64,000 nt of DNA, taken from Myroides odoratus. GTDB taxonomy: Bacteria; Bacteroidota; Bacteroidia; Flavobacteriales; Flavobacteriaceae. The first letter of the stretch is position 1. The number at the start of each line of letters is the position of its first letter. The translations under genes and the position numbers were made by a program. This document shows, in pieces, positions 9,166 to 17,063 of the stretch. Under the pieces are notes generated by a model. That model saw only the letters and a program-made list of their open reading frames with translations. It made no database searches and had not been told where the DNA came from. The stretch covers positions 496,001 through 560,000 of the forward strand of contig NZ_LROZ01000001.1 in the NCBI RefSeq assembly GCF_001549985.1, written 5' to 3'.

Positions 9166-10263
9166 TTATTCTTCGATTGTATCAACCGTTAATTTATCCA
9201 TTGTAAAATACAGGGCAGTATTGGCATATCCTTGTGCGTTTACATCCGTAGTTTCAAGGAAAAATAACAAGTATTTCACTTCACCTAAAGAAGATAAATC
9301 CACAGTACTCCAATTTTTATTAATTGCTTGAACTCCATTTCTAAAATCAACCAAATAATGAGTTACAGGTTGTGCAGACGTTAATTTCATATCTGCTCCT
9401 ACCCCATACACTTGAAGTGCAAAATAATCACCTTGTTTAAATTTAGTTGCATAGTCATCTCCTTCAGCAATTCCATAATAAGCCCATGGGCTTAGCGCTA
9501 CTGCTGTACTTACTGCTTTGTATCTATTTTCATCATCTAAAGTGACTACAGCACTAAAGTTCTCTACCTCGATTTCTGCTCCTTGTTGTAATACACTTGC
9601 ATCGGGTTTATGATCCGCATAAGCCACTAAAAACGGTTTTCCAACTCCATCAACTCCTCCTTGTGCCATAGATCCCCATTGGTTTTTCACCCAGCCTTCT
9701 TCAGTATCCACGTGGTTGCTGTTATCTGAACTGTTAGAAACAGTAAATCCATACCAGGTATCCCATTCTTCAATAGCATTATGGTTAAACGAAAAGATAT
9801 CAGATTCTAAAGCGGCATCTTCTGTAAACGTATCTTTCCAAATCTTCCCTCCAGCTGTTGCTACACCATCAGTGAAATCAAAATCAGCAAGGTTCAATTT
9901 TACGTATCCAAAATCATCTGATTTTGCAACATCAACGCTATACTTATACAATTGTACGTTACTACCACGTTCAATTTTTAATGAGATATTATGAACTCCA
10001 GGTGTTTGGAAAGCATGCTTTAAAACTGCTTCCTTTGATATCACAACATTCGTTGTATGATCAAACCAAGTAAACACGCCTCCTTGTGTTTCTACTTGTG
10101 GATCAATTACAACTTCTTGAAAGGTAACTGCTGCTAGACTTCCTTTGTCAACTGATACATTGTACACACTACTGTCATCACTAGAACAACTCGTCAGTGT
10201 TACCGTTGCTAAGCTTAGCCCAAGAACAAATAAGGCGCTAAGACGCAAAAAACTTTTTTTCAT
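9166..10263 (-). CDS. DUF4465-domain surface lipoprotein of the B12 operon
   Basis: A 365-residue lipoprotein: the signal peptide ends in TLTSCSSDD (lipobox Cys26), then a short PKD/Ig-like segment (GVFTWFDHTTNVVIS) and a DUF4465-type beta domain with the Trp/Gly-rich blocks EEWDTWYGFTVSNSSD and WAYYGIAEGDDYA. DUF4465 proteins are repeatedly found beside cobalamin receptors in Bacteroidota. The last position in a riboswitch-led operon with BtuB-like and BtuG-like genes suggests an accessory B12-binding surface protein. That role is inference from context. Confidence 0.72.
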   Translation of the reverse strand: MKKSFLRLSALFVLGLSLATVTLTSCSSDDSSVYNVSVDKGSLAAVTFQEVVIDPQVETQGGVFTWFDHTTNVVISKEAVLKHAFQTPGVHNISLKIERGSNVQLYKYSVDVAKSDDFGYVKLNLADFDFTDGVATAGGKIWKDTFTEDAALESDIFSFNHNAIEEWDTWYGFTVSNSSDNSNHVDTEEGWVKNQWGSMAQGGVDGVGKPFLVAYADHKPDASVLQQGAEIEVENFSAVVTLDDENRYKAVSTAVALSPWAYYGIAEGDDYATKFKQGDYFALQVYGVGADMKLTSAQPVTHYLVDFRNGVQAINKNWSTVDLSSLGEVKYLLFFLETTDVNAQGYANTALYFTMDKLTVDTIEE

Positions 10264-10265
10264 AT

Positions 10266-11207
10266 TTATTTAAGTGTTTGTATTGATGTTCCTTCTAGAT
10301 GTAAATCAATCGCTCCAGCGACTTCAGTTGAGGTTTCTCCTAACCAACCTGCTTCTTGATTTAATCCTGTATATACTTTTACAAAATCAATTCCAGGTAA
10401 GTATACTTTGTTTCCTCCTTGGTCTACAGCCCAATCAATATCGATAGCAGCTCCTTCTTGACGGTTGGGATAATTATCTGCATACCCCCAAGCAAAAGGT
10501 TGCAACTGCCAACTCGTTGCTGTTTGACCTACTTGTACCGCATTATTGGGTAATAAAGTACCTTGAAATGTAATCGATTCTGCTTCTATCCATTGCGGAT
10601 AATAGCTTTGTTGGTGAAATTTATTTTTGGTTTTCCATCCTTCATTTCCTTGATTATCCGTCCATCGAATATAATGATCTAATGCTGTATCAGCTGCATC
10701 ATGCTCTTTGGAGGGTTTATAATAGGTAATGCTATACTCTTTAATTGTCTTGCTATTCCCATGTTCACTTCCTGCAATTTCATACCATTCCTCCTCATCA
10801 GGAACACCATTTTTATTTTTGTCATAGGCGACTAAAATAACCCCAGGTTCTGCATTATGAACGAAGGCATTACCTAAAACTTTAAAATCTCTTTTTCCGG
10901 TAATATTTTCAATGGTATGATCAAAACCAAAAACAACATAGCCTCCAAATCCACCCAACGAGATAACCTCATTATTAATTAAGGCCTTTTCTGCTTTTAC
11001 GCGCATAATTTCTGCTGTATCGCCTACTTCATATCGCGGCAATTCATTGACGAATTGTCCAAATGCAGGTGCATACTCCAAAACACAAGTAATGGTTGCT
11101 TTGTATTGCTTCGGTTCTTCCTTTGAATCATGATCACTGGAACAGCTTATTACCCCCAATAGGGGTATTCCCAATAAACTAAATATTCCTATTCTTCTTT
11201 TTTTCAT
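10266..11207 (-). CDS. Surface lipoprotein with EF-hand-like loop, B12 operon
   Basis: The start at 11207 gives a clean lipoprotein signal (MKKRRIGIFSLLGIPLLGVI then SCSSD). An upstream in-frame ATG at 11339 would add 44 polar residues overlapping the preceding gene and is rejected. The 313-residue product is beta-rich, with a Ca-loop-like DKNKNGVPDEEEW around residue 130 and GAAIDIDWAVDQGG near the end. Similar 'cell surface proteins' accompany BtuB/BtuG loci. The stop is two bases from the next start. Its role in cobalamin capture is inferred. Confidence 0.68.
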   Translation of the reverse strand: MKKRRIGIFSLLGIPLLGVISCSSDHDSKEEPKQYKATITCVLEYAPAFGQFVNELPRYEVGDTAEIMRVKAEKALINNEVISLGGFGGYVVFGFDHTIENITGKRDFKVLGNAFVHNAEPGVILVAYDKNKNGVPDEEEWYEIAGSEHGNSKTIKEYSITYYKPSKEHDAADTALDHYIRWTDNQGNEGWKTKNKFHQQSYYPQWIEAESITFQGTLLPNNAVQVGQTATSWQLQPFAWGYADNYPNRQEGAAIDIDWAVDQGGNKVYLPGIDFVKVYTGLNQEAGWLGETSTEVAGAIDLHLEGTSIQTLK

Positions 11208-11248
11208 TTTCTTCTGATGAATTGCTGGATGGATAATCATTGACCAAG

Positions 11249-11274
11249 CAATTGCTCCTATTATGGGGCAATTG
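11249..11274 (-). other. Strong hairpin inside the B12 operon
   Basis: CAATTGCTCC (11249-11258) pairs with GGGGCAATTG (11265-11274), ten pairs with one G-U, around a six-base loop. It lies in the 77-base gap between the propeller gene and the following lipoprotein gene, with no T tract. It may set differential expression or RNA processing within the operon. Confidence 0.5.
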
Positions 11275-11284
11275 TCATTGCCCT

Positions 11285-12418
11285 TTACTTGTTTGTAAAT
11301 GCAAGATGTGCGGGAATATTCCCTGCCCTTGTTTTCCATTTTAATTCCCCTCTCGAAGAAAAACAGTAAATATAGCCATTCCCTATATAATCTTGCGCAT
11401 CAGTTACAAAGATTTCTTTGGTTTCCGGATTTACTGCTATTCCATAAGGCATTAGTATCTGTTTTTCTGTACCATCTGTACTTAAAGAGGAACGTATGAT
11501 TTGTTTTGTATTGGTATCTAATATCCCAAAGGATACTTCATTTGTATTGGTATTGGTTTGATATGCACTGGCATAATAGTATAGTTTATCTTCATCGATA
11601 GTCATATTTGAAACGGGAATATTCAATTTTTGTTTGACTTCATCCACTGCTGAATCAATAACATACAAATTAGGGGGAATATCCTGGTAGTTCCCACGTG
11701 AACTGACATAGATGCCTCCCTTATGATCTACTTGCATGCGATGTAAGTTGGGCGCTACTTCTATTTTTTTTATCTCCGTAAACGTTTGTAAATCAACAAC
11801 GGAAACGGTCGTATCATACTGTGGTTCTCGATAACCTCCAGAATTAGCGACATACAGCTTACTGCCGTGAATTACGATCTCTTCGGGTTGATACCCCACT
11901 TCTACTTTTCGTCTCACTTGCAAGGCAATCGTATCAATCTCCGCTACAAAACCAATTTCTGCATTGGGATTGGTTTCTATTTTTCCTGAAAAAGAACTCA
12001 CATAGACTTTTCCATCAGCAAAAGCTAAATACCGACAATTAGGCACGTGAATTTGCTTGATGTGTTTGCCTGTTGCTACATCAAAAACCTCAATGAAATT
12101 AGAAGCATTAATCGTTGCATATGCTTTGGTTCCATAAATTTTAAGGTCATTTCCTACATCTCCTAATTCACGAGGAATCGCAGGATTGCGTTCAGCAAAA
12201 ATATCGCGCGTATAAACTCCTGTTTCATAATCAAACCAATCAATAGTCGCCCGATTCATTCCCATATTTCCTTCATTTAGAAGATAAAATCCTTGAATAT
12301 CTTCTAATTGTACAGGGATAGAAACTACTGAACGATCGGAAACAAAAATCAATTCGTCCTTGCGACAACTACTTACTAACAAACTTACGATCAACAGGAT
12401 ATAGCTAATTTTTCTCAT
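11285..12418 (-). CDS. YncE/DUF5074-type beta-propeller lipoprotein, BtuG-like
   Basis: The 377-residue protein has a lipoprotein signal ending in VSSCRKD (lipobox Cys18), then repeated propeller blades: LLNEGNMGMNRATI, NASNFIEVFDVATG, EIGFVAEIDT, GSKLYVANSGG, GGIYVSSRGNY and KEIFVTDAQDY. In Bacteroides the BtuG protein is a surface seven-bladed propeller that binds B12 tightly and caps BtuB. The order here, receptor then propeller four bases later under a cobalamin riboswitch, supports the same role. The fold call is strong; ligand binding is inferred from context. Confidence 0.8.
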   Translation of the reverse strand: MRKISYILLIVSLLVSSCRKDELIFVSDRSVVSIPVQLEDIQGFYLLNEGNMGMNRATIDWFDYETGVYTRDIFAERNPAIPRELGDVGNDLKIYGTKAYATINASNFIEVFDVATGKHIKQIHVPNCRYLAFADGKVYVSSFSGKIETNPNAEIGFVAEIDTIALQVRRKVEVGYQPEEIVIHGSKLYVANSGGYREPQYDTTVSVVDLQTFTEIKKIEVAPNLHRMQVDHKGGIYVSSRGNYQDIPPNLYVIDSAVDEVKQKLNIPVSNMTIDEDKLYYYASAYQTNTNTNEVSFGILDTNTKQIIRSSLSTDGTEKQILMPYGIAVNPETKEIFVTDAQDYIGNGYIYCFSSRGELKWKTRAGNIPAHLAFTNK

Positions 12419-12422
12419 ATAC

Positions 12423-14495
12423 TTATAAGGCTACACGTAGGGTTAAACGAAAATTTCTTCCAGGCATGGGAAAATTGGTCACTACTTCATAATATTGATT
12501 GGCTAAATTATTGGCCTCCGCTCGAATCTGAATGGTTTTATTTCTCCATTCCAACTGTCTTTGTACACTTAAATCATGGGTATACCACGGTTGCAATTCA
12601 TTACGTGTTATATTATTTTTATTGCCATTGTAACGCTTTCCTACATAAATAAAACTATAATTTAACTGCCAATTGTAATAATCCAATCCGAAAATGGCGG
12701 ATCCAGAATGCCAAGGAGTATACGGAATTTGGTCTCCATAAAAAGAAGGTTTACCCGAAGGCATCAAGCTTAAATCGTGGGCAATTGTATATTCATACGT
12801 TGCTCCCAATTGAGCTGTCATTCCTTGCATCAACTCCCAATGTGTTTTGATTTGGCTTTCTACTCCATACTGTTCCACTTTTCCTAAATTAGACATCATC
12901 CAACGCATCATACTGGAAGTAGGAGACGCAATTATTTTGTCTTTTACTTGTGCGTAGTATGCATCTACTGTCAGGTGAACTTCTTTCAGCAGCTTGCTTT
13001 TAATCGCCACTTGATGAGTGAATCCTACATTAAGTTGACGGGAATGCTCTGGTTTTAAATGGGATGTTCCAAGCTGGGTGTAATACAAATCATTAAACGT
13101 AGGCAGTCGATACAGCTGTTTGTAAAACGCATGTACCGTAAAATTTGACCTATCCCAAGGTTTATAACGCAAAAAAACAGATGGTGTAAATAAAGAGCGA
13201 TTCGGCGCTTGATAGTTATACTGTACTTTTTCCGCTGTAAAAGTGCCTAAAAGGTTTGCTTGGGCTTTCAATCGACCTACATCCACACTTGTTGAGAGCA
13301 CTGTATAAAAAGTATAGCGCTCTGGATAAGTAAATGGTGCTTCTTGTCCTAATCGCGTTGCATTTAGTTTATTATACTGTACATCTGTTGCTAACGAAAC
13401 ATTCCAAAAGGGGGCTAGTGTAAATAAATGAGAAGCAGACACATACCATTCTTGTTGATGGTAGGTATTATCAAATTGAGGATTATACGTTACTTCCTCT
13501 CCTTGAAAATCTACTGTTTTTCTCGATTGATAATGTAGTTGATCATAGGCAAACTTCCCTTTTATCATCCATTGATACAAAGGAGATACCACGCGTTTCC
13601 ACTCCCCTTGCACCATCACATTTTTATCGTTTTGTTTTTCGTTGTTTTGCTCCGTTGCAAGGGTGATATCGCTTTTTTTGATTATTGCTTCTGGCAATCC
13701 TCGATGGGATTGATAGTAATACAAATTAACCTGCCAGGTATTGACCTCATTTTGCCCAAACCAATTATTTTCTAAACGAAAGGATTCAATACCGCTATTT
13801 TTTCGAACCGCTGTCGTATCATAAGCAACCGTCCCATCCAGATTAAATCGCTTCTGCCTAAATTTATAATTGCCATTGGAATATAAATAAGCTGCACTGA
13901 TGCTTGTACTGACGTGATCACTGACTTTCATTGCTACACGAGCAGAAGGATTGGTCCATTGAATAGACCCTAACTTATATTGAAGCTGCGTGTGTATTTT
14001 CTCTTGTGCTTTAAAAATAGGGCGTTTGGTTTGAATATAAATGGCTGAGGCAGATGCGTATTCTTTAGCAGCTTGTAAGGGTGCGCTTCTTTGTCCGTTA
14101 TACAATTGAATCGCTTCAACATCATCCAAGGAAAACTTGCCTAAATCAACCACTCCATTTTGGGCATTGCCCAATTGAATTCCATTGTAAAAAACACCGA
14201 CTTGGTGGGTTCCCATATGACGCACATCAACTGTTTTCATCCCTCCCATACCGCCATAGTCTTTCATCTTTACTCCGGCTAAATAACGCAAGGCATCAGC
14301 AACGTCAGTGCCATTTAAACGGCGTAATTGCTCTCCTTCTAATGTTTGGGGGAGTATAATATCGCTTGTTCGCTCTTTAACTACTATGATTTCCTTCAAT
14401 GCTCTAAGTGAATCTTGGGTTTGTTGCGCATATCCACTAGGCCCTCCAAAAAACCATACACTTCCCACTAAGAAAAACAAATACTGTACTCGCAT
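12423..14495 (-). CDS. btuB: TonB-dependent vitamin B12 receptor, BtuB-like
   Basis: A 690-residue outer-membrane receptor: signal peptide (cleavage near GYAQQ), a TonB-box region IVVKERTSD, a plug domain about residues 45-145 with DVADALRYLAGVKMKDYGG and MGTHQVGVFYNGIQLGNAQ, then a 22-strand barrel ending in RNFRLTLRVAL. There is no N-terminal carboxypeptidase-regulatory domain, unlike the receptor at 46603-48969. It is the first gene after the cobalamin riboswitch, which makes corrinoid import by far the likeliest function. Confidence 0.88.
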   Translation of the reverse strand: MRVQYLFFLVGSVWFFGGPSGYAQQTQDSLRALKEIIVVKERTSDIILPQTLEGEQLRRLNGTDVADALRYLAGVKMKDYGGMGGMKTVDVRHMGTHQVGVFYNGIQLGNAQNGVVDLGKFSLDDVEAIQLYNGQRSAPLQAAKEYASASAIYIQTKRPIFKAQEKIHTQLQYKLGSIQWTNPSARVAMKVSDHVSTSISAAYLYSNGNYKFRQKRFNLDGTVAYDTTAVRKNSGIESFRLENNWFGQNEVNTWQVNLYYYQSHRGLPEAIIKKSDITLATEQNNEKQNDKNVMVQGEWKRVVSPLYQWMIKGKFAYDQLHYQSRKTVDFQGEEVTYNPQFDNTYHQQEWYVSASHLFTLAPFWNVSLATDVQYNKLNATRLGQEAPFTYPERYTFYTVLSTSVDVGRLKAQANLLGTFTAEKVQYNYQAPNRSLFTPSVFLRYKPWDRSNFTVHAFYKQLYRLPTFNDLYYTQLGTSHLKPEHSRQLNVGFTHQVAIKSKLLKEVHLTVDAYYAQVKDKIIASPTSSMMRWMMSNLGKVEQYGVESQIKTHWELMQGMTAQLGATYEYTIAHDLSLMPSGKPSFYGDQIPYTPWHSGSAIFGLDYYNWQLNYSFIYVGKRYNGNKNNITRNELQPWYTHDLSVQRQLEWRNKTIQIRAEANNLANQYYEVVTNFPMPGRNFRLTLRVAL

Positions 14496-14604
14496 AAATA
14501 TGAATCATTTCGCACACAAACGCATGGTACAGATGCCCCCTATGTAGTACATAAAGGGTATGTAGATAGCGTTTACTATTTTGGCATCGAAAATATTAAA
14601 CAAA

Positions 14605-14780
14605 ACCTAAAATGGCAGGTATTCTGACTTACTCTTAACAAGGTCCTTCCCATTTTACAACAGTGGACAACTAGGCTTGTTAAACCAGTGAGCTTACAGC
14701 AGCGGGCCTGTTGGAGATTTTCACTCCATTCCCTTTTCATTATCTTTTCAGATAAACCATTTTAGTGATGTGCAAATATA
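14605..14780 (-). promoter_or_regulatory. Cobalamin (AdoCbl) riboswitch with upstream -7 element
   Basis: Read on the minus strand, the conserved blocks appear in order: AATGGAGTGAAAATCTCC, then the B12 box region GGCCCGCTGCTGTAAGC, CCACTG, GGGAAGGACC and the 3' block GTCAGAATACCTGCC (plus 14613-14627). These are hallmarks of the cobalamin riboswitch class. A TATATTTG -7 element sits at plus 14773-14780; no clear -33 box is visible. It lies about 110 bases before btuB, so B12 should repress the operon, probably at translation or by termination. Confidence 0.93.
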
Positions 14781-14817
14781 GTAAAAAGTGAAGGGAGATG
14801 GGATAAGAGAAATGGCG

Positions 14818-14877
14818 GACAGGTTATGGTTTACGGTGAACGGTGGACAGTTTACGGTTTACGGTTTACAGTGAATC
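14818..14877. repeat. Degenerate GGTTTACGGT-type simple repeat
   Basis: The stretch repeats units such as GGTTTACGGT, GAACGGTGGACA and GTTTACGGTTTACGGTTTACA. It is non-coding and sits upstream of the B12 riboswitch. Similar dispersed intergenic repeats occur in flavobacterial genomes. Confidence 0.7.
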
Positions 14878-14950
14878 TAAAAAAGACGTTGTTGTTTGAT
14901 CTAGTCCATCATTTCCATTTTCTCACCTTCTGTCTCCAGTACGTATAAAA

Positions 14951-14986
14951 ACAAAAAAGCTCTCCGTGAATTTCAGGAAAGCTTTT
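14951..14986 (-). terminator. Terminator-like hairpin, imperfect
   Basis: AAAGCTCTCC and GGAAAGCTTT pair with one mismatch around a seven- to ten-base loop; on the minus strand a T run follows. The 200 bases from 14878 to 15074 hold no gene. It may be a second stop signal for read-through from the tRNA-Asp genes. Confidence 0.4.
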
Positions 14987-15071
14987 CATTGGTCTAACTA
15001 CTAAACCTAGTGCTTGCGCACTTAACAACACAACTAAATTTTACAATCTAATAATCCAGTGATTATTAGAG

Positions 15072-15105
15072 GGCAAAAAAAGCCTCCCACGAAATGAGAG
15101 GCTTC
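15072..15105 (-). terminator. Terminator of the tRNA-Asp cluster
   Basis: On the minus strand, GAAGCCTCTCA and TGGGAGGCTT form a stem with a short TTTCG loop followed by seven Ts. It lies about ten bases past the CCA end of the last tRNA. Confidence 0.8.
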
Positions 15106-15113
15106 TTTTTTAC

Positions 15114-15190
15114 TGGCGGTCTGGACGGGACTCGAACCCGCGACCCCATGCGTGACAGGCATGTATTCTAACCAACTGAACTACCAAACC
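15114..15190 (-). tRNA. tRNA-Asp (GTC), copy 1, CCA encoded
   Basis: The acceptor stem GGTTTGG/CCAGACC has one G-U pair; anticodon loop CTGTCAC contains GTC; the T arm reads CGGGTTCGAGTCCCG. Discriminator G at 15117, and the genome encodes CCA at 15114-15116, unlike copies 2 and 3. The body is identical to the other two copies. Confidence 0.96.
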
Positions 15191-15218
15191 AGTATTAACC
15201 ATAAAATCATTACAGCGA

Positions 15219-15248
15219 CAAAGATAGACTTTTTTTAAAAACTACAAA
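15219..15248 (-). promoter_or_regulatory. Promoter of tRNA-Asp copy 1
   Basis: On the minus strand, TTTG (plus 15245-15248), an 18-base spacer and TATCTTTG (plus 15219-15226) match the Bacteroidota sigma-A consensus. It is located in the repeated spacer between tRNA copies 1 and 2. Confidence 0.7.
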
Positions 15249-15304
15249 GAAAATTATTCTTTTCTTCGTCTTTTTCGCTGACTCAAAATTGCTCTTGAGT
15301 TTTG

Positions 15305-15378
15305 CGGTCTGGACGGGACTCGAACCCGCGACCCCATGCGTGACAGGCATGTATTCTAACCAACTGAACTACCAAACC
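15305..15378 (-). tRNA. tRNA-Asp (GTC), copy 2
   Basis: Same 74-base body as copy 1, with anticodon GTC. The 3' end reads G then CAAAA, so CCA must be added after transcription. It lies in the middle of the 188-bp repeat array. Confidence 0.96.
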
Positions 15379-15406
15379 AGTATTAACCATAAAATCATTA
15401 CAGCGA

Positions 15407-15436
15407 CAAAGATAGACTTTTTTTAAAAACTACAAA
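15407..15436 (-). promoter_or_regulatory. Promoter of tRNA-Asp copy 2
   Basis: This is the exact repeat of the copy 1 promoter: TTTG, 18 bases, TATCTTTG on the minus strand, inside the second 188-bp unit. Confidence 0.7.
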
Positions 15437-15492
15437 GAAAATTATTCTTTTCTTCGTCTTTTTCGCTGACTCAAAATTGCTCTTGAGTTTTG

Positions 15493-15566
15493 CGGTCTGG
15501 ACGGGACTCGAACCCGCGACCCCATGCGTGACAGGCATGTATTCTAACCAACTGAACTACCAAACC
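15493..15566 (-). tRNA. tRNA-Asp (GTC), copy 3
   Basis: Identical 74-base tRNA-Asp body with anticodon GTC; no encoded CCA. It is the first copy in the direction of transcription. Confidence 0.96.
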
Positions 15567-15591
15567 TTGTCTTTATTGCTGTAATGCGGTG

Positions 15592-15622
15592 CAAATATAC
15601 GACCATTTTCTACACTTCCAAA
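15592..15622 (-). promoter_or_regulatory. Promoter of tRNA-Asp copy 3
   Basis: On the minus strand, TTTG (plus 15619-15622), a 19-base spacer and TATATTTG (plus 15592-15599) form a full match to the Bacteroidota consensus, 25 bases before the tRNA. Its sequence differs from the promoters in the repeated spacers. Confidence 0.75.
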
Positions 15623-15896
15623 TCCTACGACAAAAAAAATCAAACTTTTTTTTACCAAAACCAGAAGCCACCTGAGTTTCAGCACTATAAAAGCATGAAA
15701 AAAATGAACTTTTTTTTCCTCATTTTTGAATCTTCCTTCATTTTGAAGAAATAATTCCTTCTTCTTTTGTCGTCCTAATGACTACAGCTTGATTTTTTCT
15801 ACTCTTTTTTGTCGTTTTTTTTCCATCCTTCCTCTCTTTCGTATTCTTTTTGAGACTAAAATTTATCCTTTCTTGTGCTTCAAAAACAAAATAGAG
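15623..15896. other. T-rich gap without a supportable gene
   Basis: About 270 bases of T- and A-rich sequence between the tRNA promoter and the trxA terminator. The only open frames are Phe/Leu-rich by composition and have no recognisable features. Confidence 0.6.
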
Positions 15897-15939
15897 CAAA
15901 AAAAAACAGCAGCAAATCGAAATTTACTGCTGTTTTTTT
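15897..15939 (-). terminator. Bidirectional terminator after trxA
   Basis: AACAGCAGCAAAT (15905-15917) pairs with ATTTACTGCTGTT (15922-15934) with one mismatch, flanked by an A run on one side and a T run on the other, so it can work in both directions. Confidence 0.8.
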
Positions 15940-15963
15940 ATCTTTTTAATCGAAAAAAGCTTC

Positions 15964-16281
15964 TTATAAAGCTTCATTGATTAAGTCTTCGTATGCTTTT
16001 TTAGGAGCTACTCCTACTTGACGCCCTACAACTTCTCCATTTTTGAATACTAATACAGTAGGAATGTTGCGGATTCCATATTTTGAAGCGAATTCTTGGT
16101 TGTTATCAACATCCACTTTTCCGATTACTGCTTTTCCTTCGAAATCTGCGCTTAATTCAGATACAACTGGAGCTAACATTTTACATGGTCCACACCATAC
16201 TGCCCAAAAATCTACTAAAACTGGTTTGTCTGATTTTAATACTACTTCTTCAAATGTAGCGTCTGTTATTTCTAATGCCAT
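15964..16281 (-). CDS. trxA: Thioredoxin
   Basis: The 105-residue protein is a classic cytoplasmic thioredoxin: FWAVWCGPC with the redox pair Cys30 and Cys33, the buried Asp in LVDFW, and the cis-proline segment GIRNIPTVLVF. It reduces protein disulfides with electrons from thioredoxin reductase. No signal peptide is present. A minus-strand TAGTTTTG -7-like element (plus 16307-16314) lies 26 bases before the ATG. It is a single-gene unit with a strong terminator. Confidence 0.96.
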   Translation of the reverse strand: MALEITDATFEEVVLKSDKPVLVDFWAVWCGPCKMLAPVVSELSADFEGKAVIGKVDVDNNQEFASKYGIRNIPTVLVFKNGEVVGRQVGVAPKKAYEDLINEAL

Positions 16282-16438
16282 GGTAATACTTTTTTACGTT
16301 ATAAGACAAAACTACTAAAATAATTATACTTACCTCATCCTTTTTAATCAATTTTATCTATTTCAAAATATACAAAGCTAATTCCTTAAATACTCAAGCG
16401 GAATTATACCGATATTTGTACCTACTTATAGAATTAAT

Positions 16439-16969
16439 ATGCAAAAGGAGTTACAACAACTGGAAGATTTTTTTCTACAACACACAGGAATGAATTTCAC
16501 TCCGCAAACAAGAGATATCGAATGCGAAGAATACTGTGGATTTACCTGTTTACTAGATGTTTTCACCATTAAGTTTAGAAAAGCTAAGATAACACCTAAA
16601 AAAATCGGTCAATTTGTAACGGTATGGAAACGGAATGCTGAGGGCATCACAACCCCCTTTTCTCTTTCAGATCCTTTTGATTTTTATATTATACTGACGG
16701 AAGCATCAAATCAAGTCGGCTGTTTTATTTTTCCCAAGTCCATTTTGGGAGAAAAGGGTATTCTAACTACACCTAAACAAGAAGGGAAGCGCGGTTTTCG
16801 CGTATATCCCACTTGGGATTATCCAACGAGTAAACAAGCGCAAAAAACGCAGCAATGGCAAGAAAACTATTTTATTCTACTCTCTGCTGGGGATGACCCA
16901 CAACACACCCATGGTAACACAGTGAAAATTCAGCGAATACTAAATCAAAGTATCAACGCCAAGAAATAA
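16439..16969 (+). CDS. MepB family protein
   Basis: This 176-residue soluble protein matches the MepB family: CGFTCLLDVFTIKFRKAK early, KKIGQFVTVWKRN, then FIFPKSILGEKGIL and the terminal GKRGFRVYPTWDYP. mepB was named as a neighbour of the staphylococcal MepRA efflux system, but its biochemical role is unknown and no efflux gene is next to it here. It is monocistronic, divergent from trxA. Confidence 0.85.
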   Translation: MQKELQQLEDFFLQHTGMNFTPQTRDIECEEYCGFTCLLDVFTIKFRKAKITPKKIGQFVTVWKRNAEGITTPFSLSDPFDFYIILTEASNQVGCFIFPKSILGEKGILTTPKQEGKRGFRVYPTWDYPTSKQAQKTQQWQENYFILLSAGDDPQHTHGNTVKIQRILNQSINAKK

Positions 16970-17007
16970 AAAAGTCATCCCTGCTACAACCGCTTAGATA
17001 AAAATAA

Positions 17008-17045
17008 AAACCGCCCTACTTCTGGTTGAAGTAAGGCGGTTTTCT
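17008..17045. terminator. Bidirectional terminator between mepB and dnaE
   Basis: AAACCGCCCTACTTC and GAAGTAAGGCGGTTT pair with a single mismatch and a short loop. An A run precedes and Ts follow, serving both convergent genes. Confidence 0.82.
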
Positions 17046-17063
17046 ATGACTAAATACATCTAT

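Larger units (their letters stand above)
15117..15566. repeat. 188-bp tandem tRNA-Asp repeat, about 2.4 units
   Basis: The tRNA bodies start exactly 188 bases apart (15117, 15305, 15493). The spacers 15191-15304 and 15379-15492 appear identical, base for base. Each full unit carries one promoter and one tRNA. Confidence 0.9.

Noticed and set aside
11208..11339. 44-residue N-terminal extension of the B12-operon lipoprotein
   Set aside because: It overlaps the upstream gene and would bury the lipoprotein signal peptide that starts at 11207.
15117..15566. CRISPR-like array (regular repeat spacing)
   Set aside because: The repeats are 188 bp tRNA units with identical spacers, not short repeats with unique spacers.
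15789..15980. 63-codon plus-strand frame before trxA
   Set aside because: Phe/Leu-rich by base composition, runs through the trxA terminator, no start signal or family match.
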